Below, one piece after another: positions 57,401-64,000 of a DNA stretch of 64,000 bases. A program made the position numbers and the translations under genes. Numbering within the stretch: the stretch's first letter is position 1; every line of letters begins with the position of its first letter. The notes below the pieces were generated by a model. The model searched no databases, had not been told where the DNA came from, and was given only the letters and a program-made list of their open reading frames with translations. The DNA lies in the NCBI GenBank assembly GCA_038049695.1, contig CP142454.1, forward strand, positions 17,678,501 to 17,742,500, given 5' to 3'. This DNA comes from Cinnamomum chago. Its lineage: Eukaryota > Streptophyta > Magnoliopsida > Laurales > Lauraceae.

Positions 57401-60400
57401 TTTTTAAAATTACAAACTACCCTCTCTTTTCTTAAAAACAGACGTGTAATGGGGCATATGCCCCTTCTCAATATGATTCATGACTGAAGCACACACTTCA
57501 CTAACATGTATACCTCAAATATACCTCATGCAGTGAGACATATGCCTGAATGCAAGCCATGCCTCAGACTTGAGGAGCAGGACATAGGGTGGAGGGTGTT
57601 TTGGGATGCCCTGCCCCAAGGAGAGCCTTGAGGCGTCAGCCCCATATGCTTCTAAAAACATTGTATTAGATTTGTATTATAAGGAGCGCTCCCACCTCAC
57701 CATTTCCAAAAGACAAGAAAGTCCCCGCATTCTTTTAGAAAGTGGTTTCCTATGATGCACGGATACTTCAAAATGGGCAACGTATCGTGTCGCATCGTAT
57801 CTGATACTTCACTTTTAATATGTAAAATCCATGTCCCAACCGTGTCTATTTTATTTTATTTTTTATCGGTCTATGGCGTGTCCTTGCTATATCGATGCCG
57901 TATCAGTGCATCATAGGTGGTTTCCAAGATGAAAGGTGTTAGGAGGGAGCTGCCTCTTGTAGTGAGGGAATGGAAGGCAAGGTGGGCATCAGTCAGGGAT
58001 ATATCAGATGGAAGATTCAAGGTGTGACCTGCTTGTAAATAGTTGACAATTGAGATGATACCAACACCATACTTATGTATGGTGTCAAGGAGTCACCTGT
58101 TTCAACGGAGGTGGACACCATCCTTATGGTGTACAACGGACATTTGACCAGATATCAGAACCCGAATATAACTAGTGATAATTAAATGTACAAGGGTAAC
58201 AGATACTACAAAGCTCATTTTGGAAACTCAAGCATGGTGGTAAATCAAGAAACTTACTTTTCCACATCATCTTCAATTAGGGGTAGAATAGGTCTTTCAT
58301 GACATTTAAGAGGAAATGAATCAACCACAGACTCTGGTGCTGGCAATGACATCATAGAAAGAAATATGGGTTGGCGATGAATTTCATCCAAGACCTGCAA
58401 TGCAGATATTCAGCAACGTAAACTCTCCAGGGAATGAACTGAAAGATCAGATTTCATGAGGATATGAAATTCAACATGGATACTTCATACCTCTTGTAGC
58501 ACTTCTGTAAGTACATTCACAAGAGGGCATAAAAAAATGACATCATAAAACAGTACTATAATGATGACTTACTAGGATGAATTACAGAAAAGGAAGGACC
58601 AATTTTTTCATGGCATTTCTTTATTAGAGCATTTACTGCTCATAATTAAAAAACTATCAGGCTACAACTTGCATGTAAGACAGCAAAAAGTATATATTTA
58701 TGAGATTTGCTAATGAGACAACCCATTGTCGTCCATGAGCATGAAAATCTGATGACTATTTTAAAACTGAAAAGTAGCATTTTCCCGATTGGATAAAAGG
58801 TAGGTTTTGGATTTGACGTCTACCAAAAATCACACTATTAATCCTTGGCAGTTCTAAGAGAATGAAATGAATGCTTTCGCTCCTATGCATGTCTCGTTAG
58901 AGATAGTGTGCAAGACAGCCAGGGGCCCACCATATGATCAACACGAATGGACCATCCAAACCACCACCACCCCCCTCCCAAAAATAAAAATAAAAATAAT
59001 AAGAATAAATAAATGTCTTGGATCTCATGGGAATTGCCCCAATCTGAATGGACTAAACCATTGAATCAAATTGTATCGCAAATCATAGGATTTTTTATTT
59101 TCTTATAAAAACTGGAAAAATAGAAATGTAAAAGAAAAATGAAAAGAAAAACCGTTGTTATTCATAATCCATCCATTTTCCATCTAAAGCAGCATTAATG
59201 GTGACAAATGTTATTATGATACAATCATATGAAGAACATCATTGACATACATTTATATCATAAATAATATGCATCAGTAGGTAAATATATAATATATGTT
59301 TCAGATATCACTAGGAAAAATATACGATTTGCAGCGATTTTTATGTTTTCTTTAAACCAAAAAACAAAAATAAAATTCAAATCATCAACCTTTCATGGTT
59401 AGGATGTCTCTTGAAGTCAAGAAAGTAATCATGAAGAAATAATCAGAAAAATATTTAAAAAATAAAAGAAAACAAAACATACACCTACAATCAAAATACT
59501 GTAGTCAGATGCATGTTCCTAATTTATCTCAAAAACCTCCCCAAAATCACATATAAAAATAAAATAAAATAAAAATCCTTCGTAGGAAACCATGAAGTCA
59601 CCCAGCCCCACAGGGTTTGGTTTGGCTGATCCAACCCATCTGGACTCCTTTTCTGCACCTGTTAGGCCCCTATGCATTTTGAGCTTAATCCCTAATTCAA
59701 ACCATCCGCACATCCAAGGGTGGTTACTTACAGGCTCTGACAGATTCTTTAGTTTAATCAACTGTCAGAACTTGACTATTTGGCCAGCTACCTTTCTTTA
59801 CGCCCTTTCTTTTATTCCTACAAGAGTTCCTTTGATGCTCTTTGATGATTGAAGACCCTCGAGATTGTGATTTCAGCTGGCTTAAAGATCCAAATTTAAG
59901 TGATTGGCAACAAGGATGGTGCATAAGTGTTGCTCCCTCCTTAGCAGATTTGATAATTGGGTCACAAAGGCTAACAGTGTCATGAACAAAGAGAGGATCA
60001 GTAGGCTCCTTTCTTAGCTTGGCCTTCCTTTTGCTTTCTTCCTCTGGTTGTTCAGCTGGCCCGGCATGTGGGCTCTTTAGTTTTTCTTGGCCTTTTCCTT
60101 TATTGATTCCATTTTTTGAGGGTTATCAATTAATATACTAAGATAGCTCATATGACTGCCATCTTATCATTGAATCCATCATCCATCTCCAAACCCTTGG
60201 AGAAATTTCTCTGAACATATGCCCAAGGGAAACACCGTACATTTTAACCCAGTAAATTTTAATAAGAGGCCCTTAGACCTCCATCCATGGATGAATCTCT
60301 CAAAAAGGTCCACCAGAAAATGAGGATCATCCATTTTTTATGATGAAGTTCTTCAATTGAGAACTGGATGACCCACATCAATAGTATGGAAGCCAAACTG

Positions 60401-63400
60401 TTCTCCATCCACAAGCATAGCATCCTTCACAATGATGTCAACTGAAACAACTGTTCATTACAGCATGATTTGGAGCTTTGTTTTTAGAGCAGATGATAGT
60501 CCCGTAGAAGCACAAATTCCCTGTTTGCTTGACCCAGAGAATTAATCATCCCCAAAGCATTTCGTTGAAAAACCATTCCATGCCATCCACAAGTCAGTCC
60601 TTTATCAAACCCATTACCTGAAGAACTTCCTTGCACAAATGACCTCCATCAAGAAGTAAACAAGGATTTTGTGTTTGAGCTTCCTTTTCTTTTCGACTAT
60701 ATTTCAACAAATGAACCTTAATTTTCCGATCATCAATCGCACTCCCATTTAGCCTCTCCATTGTCCTTATTGTATCTCATTCTGTTTAAACCTTACAAAT
60801 GTCAATCCGCTATCTCGCCTAGTTACTTAATCCACCAGAATGAAAACATCAAAAACTGGATCAAAATTTGAGACTTTGTTTGGAAGATTTTCAATTAAGA
60901 AAAGACAATTTCAATGATATTGTTAACCACTCGAAAGCTTCACCCACCATGTAACCAACAAATCAAACATATATAGTTCTCAAATTCTCTACGACCCATG
61001 GAGTTGATAAGATATCTCTCTAGCATGATCCAAAGAGTACCGTCAGTAAAACTGGCAGCACTCAGCCTCCTCAGCGCAATGGAAGAAGGTGGCTTTTCCC
61101 TGGTCATACTCCAAATAATCACCAAGGTATTCCTGGGCAATGTTCTGAAGTCCTTTAAAGCAAACCAAAAGGAGAGAGCAATGTAGACATCCCTAGAATG
61201 GTGTCTAGAAAATATCTTCATAAAAAGGCTAGAAACTGCCAAGAAGAATGTCCCAGAACACTTCAGCAAGGTACATTTAAGTTGATTTCAGCATAAACAA
61301 ACAAGCAATTAGGCTTCATCAACTCCTTCCCATTTAGTAATTAGTAAAGGACAAATTCCATGATTTGTGGGGATAGAATCTCAGTCACGTTACCAATTTA
61401 TAGAAAATAAAGAATTATCTAAGCGCCCTAAACAGAAAGAAGCAAAAAACAACCTTAGATAAACATTTTGAGTTTTGACAGCAATCATATAGCACACATA
61501 ATTTCATCATCATTTAGAAATCAAGTTAAATGATGAGTATCAGGAAAAACCTCAAAAAAATAATAGCAAATATAAACTAGAAATGAGAAATCTAAGTCTC
61601 ATTAATAGGAAGAAAACTACCTCAAATAATGCCTCAGCAAGCATCACAATTCGTGAAATACTTGCATGGATGCCCGACTCTTCAGACCTTGAGAAAGTCT
61701 CACACGAGCACGTACCATTTGGGTGCAGCCCAGATGCACAAAAAGTAGTACGTCTTCTACGCTCATCAATGCTACCACGAAGTCTTTCCCATAACTGTGA
61801 GAAGCATGTAGTATAATTAAGCAAAAACAATTAAAGAAATCAGGTGTGGAAAGAATCAGTATTACTTAAAAAAAAATGTAGATGTAGTAAGTGACAGTGC
61901 CGGCCGACCATTAAATCCATGGTCTTAAAACTCAGTATTGATCCGTTAGAACTCAGACAAGTCACACCAAAACTTGGACGATGAGCATGAGATTCAGCTT
62001 AGTCCAAGTGACTTGGTAGGAACAGAGTCTTGTACAATTGGCAGAGTCGATTCACAAAAGTTCAAGAATTTTGAGGAAAATGGGATGATTCATGTGATCA
62101 GTCTTATCCCCCTTTTATAGAGTTTCAGGATACAATGGATAGATGTTACACCATTGGATACTAATCTCCTAGGATAAAGATAAAAGTTAAGACCTTATGA
62201 GAGAGAGAGAGAGAGAGATGTCCTCAAAAGGAAGATTTTAATCATGTGTTGCAATGCACAACTAATCTCCGTGTATTATATTATTAAAACATAACCCTTA
62301 TCATCATAATCAAAACCTTGTCCCAACAATGTTGGGGAAACCCCCTTATAGTAACAAATTACATACATCTCCTTAGAATAAAAAGAAGGAAGAAAGCAAC
62401 AAAAGAGTAGACCAAAGAGTATATGTCTATGCAATCCACAAAGAAAGAAGTATACAACAAATGTCACATTTCCTCACCAAAAATGGATTAAAATATAGGA
62501 AACCTTGGAATAACACACCAGAAAGGGGGAAAAAGATGAGTTGCAATTCATGAAAAGAAATAGATTTCATGCACAGACCATAGAGGATAAAATCAATAGA
62601 TCATGTTCTCCTAAACAGAAAGAAAAAAGAGAAGTACAAGAAAGATTACCTCAGATCTGGACCGCCATAGTCGTTCATATGGGCTGTTAATTCTACTGTT
62701 CTGATATCCTAAATCTCCGATTCCACTGTCAAAAAGATCGCCACTGAAATCAAGTAGCCATCTGCCATGAGATCCCACATCGTAAGTATCCTGGGTAGCT
62801 ATTGTCGGAGAGGTTCTATTCCTTCTAGAACTTCGCCTTGAAAAAGCATCCCAAAATAGCCTTCTACTATTTCTTCTTGCCTCATGGCTACTAATTTCCC
62901 CAGGGCTAGTAGGTAAGATATCAGAAGAGATACTCACCATATCGACATGAAGCATTCCATTGCTCCGGTCATTTTGCCTGGTAGGAGGTAGTAGGAACCC
63001 TGAACTGATGGATGCCACGGCCTGTTGAAGTGACTCATCTCCGAGCAACTCCGAAGACAAAGATGAATCAGAAACAGACAAAATAGAACTCATATCAGTA
63101 TCAGGTATGCCCAGAGTTTCGCCTGTATGATTCTGGACAGATGATGATCCAGCTGCATATCCAAGTTCTTGCTGCCGCATACTGCTTGAGCAGAACCCCT
63201 CAGCACATATCTGGGAACTTTCCTCTCTCATTGAATCATCAGCCACAAAAATGGCATCCAATGTGGCACCATCCTTTGCAGATGTTGGTTCTGGACAATG
63301 CAACTCTTTGGAAGTACTACCTATGTCTCTAGTTTTCTCCCAACATGTCTCAACTTTAGTATGATGAGCATCTGCCTGACAAGGAACCAGATACTTGCTT

Positions 63401-63648
63401 TCAGATAAGCACTTCCCAGCATCACCTGTACCAGGACTTCTTGAACCAGATTCTATATAGTTCTCCACCATGAGAACACCATTTCTTCTTCCGCATGAAG
63501 CCCCAATTCCATCCATGGAACTGGAACACTCATATTCAGAAGAGCAAATTGACAGGGACTTGTTCACTGAGCTCTGACGGTTATCGTCGGTAATGAAATC
63601 TTGCTGCTCAGTAGAGTCAGCAGATACTGCAAACAGACTATTCTCCAT
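56789..63648 (-). CDS. RING-H2 E3 ubiquitin ligase, 3' five exons; 5' end outside the window
   Basis: Exons on the minus strand: 63648-62650, 61794-61621, 58394-58258, 57066-56956, 56855-56789 (stop TAG). They give 495 codons before the stop, all GT-AG with joining phases. A strong acceptor before 63648 implies further exons beyond the right edge. The large first exon codes a Ser-rich disordered region ending in [15 protein letters not shown]. The next has [35 protein letters not shown] then leads to the C3H2C3 [41 protein letters not shown] and [10 protein letters not shown]. The Cys pair CPLC is split off by the last intron. The RING recruits E2 enzymes. The layout resembles the Arabidopsis At5g10650 family (recall, moderate certainty). 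The target is not deducible. Confidence 0.9.
57366..57393. repeat. (GA)n microsatellite
   Basis: Fourteen or so GA units in the intron preceding the RING exon at 57066. Confidence 0.9.
57751..57916. mobile_element. Mutator-type MITE, copy 2
   Basis: It starts TATGATGCACGGATAC and ends GTGCATCATAG. GTGGTTTCC stands on both sides (57742-57750 and 57917-57925), a perfect 9-bp target duplication. Against copy 1 (17266-17406) it carries a T-rich insertion near 57848-57875. It sits in an intron of the RING gene. Confidence 0.88.
59850..61270 (-). mobile_element. Possible decayed LINE ORF1-like relic in the RING gene intron
   Basis: Minus-strand frames, broken by many stops, include [20 protein letters not shown] at about 61000 and a [19 protein letters not shown]-like piece near 60230. 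Both resemble nucleic-acid-binding parts of plant LINE ORF1 (DUF4283-like). The match is by recall and weak. Confidence 0.3.
62200..62345 (-). mobile_element. GA repeat and RTE LINE 3'-end fragment (minus)
   Basis: A GA run at 62200-62217. At 62274-62345 the minus strand contains CCCCAACATTGTTGGGACAAGG then repeated ATGAT, the same 3' end as the element at 4308-4510. It lies in an intron of the RING gene. Confidence 0.5.
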
Positions 63649-64000
63649 CTGCAGATAAAGACTAACATCATTTACCAGTTGCAATCAATTCAATATATTA
63701 GCTCAACTTGAGGTTACATTATAGCAACACCTAAGTGAAGATCTATTTCATGCAACAACAATGCAGGGAACGAAATGCACTGTCACTATAAAATTTTGAT
63801 TTTGATCATCAAAAGTTACCCATAAGCATTTGAAAAAAAAAAAGTGGAGCTCCAACTGATACTGCTATTGAGTGGAGGAATTATATTTTTGTTCTAAATT
63901 AAACGATACATTATTAAATGGAATTCCTTTTACTGAAACATGACTCGAATCCACAACACTGGTATTATTACACAAATTTCAGCTGAGGAACGCAAAAAAT

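Noticed and set aside
1-64000. CRISPR arrays, operons, bacterial origins or attachment sites
   Set aside because: The window is plant nuclear DNA. The direct repeats seen are minisatellites, transposons or duplications, without regular repeat-spacer structure.

Overview
This is plant nuclear DNA from a flowering plant: split genes with GT-AG introns, small interspersed transposons, CT/GA microsatellites and plant-specific gene families. The lineage cannot be fixed from the sequence alone. All gene models below were assembled by reading splice sites and checking that reading frames join. None has transcript support.

Layout. (1) 240-8757, minus: a complete eight-exon gene for a plastid-type SAM-dependent methyltransferase (350 aa), whose introns hold LINE and SINE debris. 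(2) 8.8-21.7 kb: no gene seen. It holds a hAT element, a long hairpin, a 1.5-kb solo LTR and a Mutator-type MITE. (3) 21771-23404, plus: a complete five-exon precursor (142 aa) of a root meristem growth factor (RGF/GOLVEN/CLEL) sulfated peptide, with a Tourist-like MITE in intron 3. (4) 27051-33138, minus: a complete seven-exon hydroxyproline O-arabinosyltransferase (HPAT, 340 aa), with a minisatellite next to the first splice donor and a hAT element upstream. (5) 34.3-54.9 kb: a same-strand array of small intronless genes for His/Pro/Gly-rich proteins. Three copies are open (43343-43597, 47470-47715, 54060-54827) and one is broken by a hAT MITE (34358-34712). The open copies share a TATA box upstream and an AATAAA signal downstream. 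The array is split by a young Ty1/copia element (38203-43038: 247-bp LTRs, 5-bp target duplication, two coding lesions) and by a 1.45-kb direct repeat flanking an RTE-type LINE fragment. (6) 56789-63648, minus: the 3' part of a RING-H2 E3 ubiquitin ligase gene that continues past the right edge.

The four ordinary genes are unrelated single loci. The His/Pro-rich array is the least familiar content: I do not recognise the family, the proteins lack signal peptides, and sequence conserved outside the coding repeats suggests real genes rather than chance open repeats.
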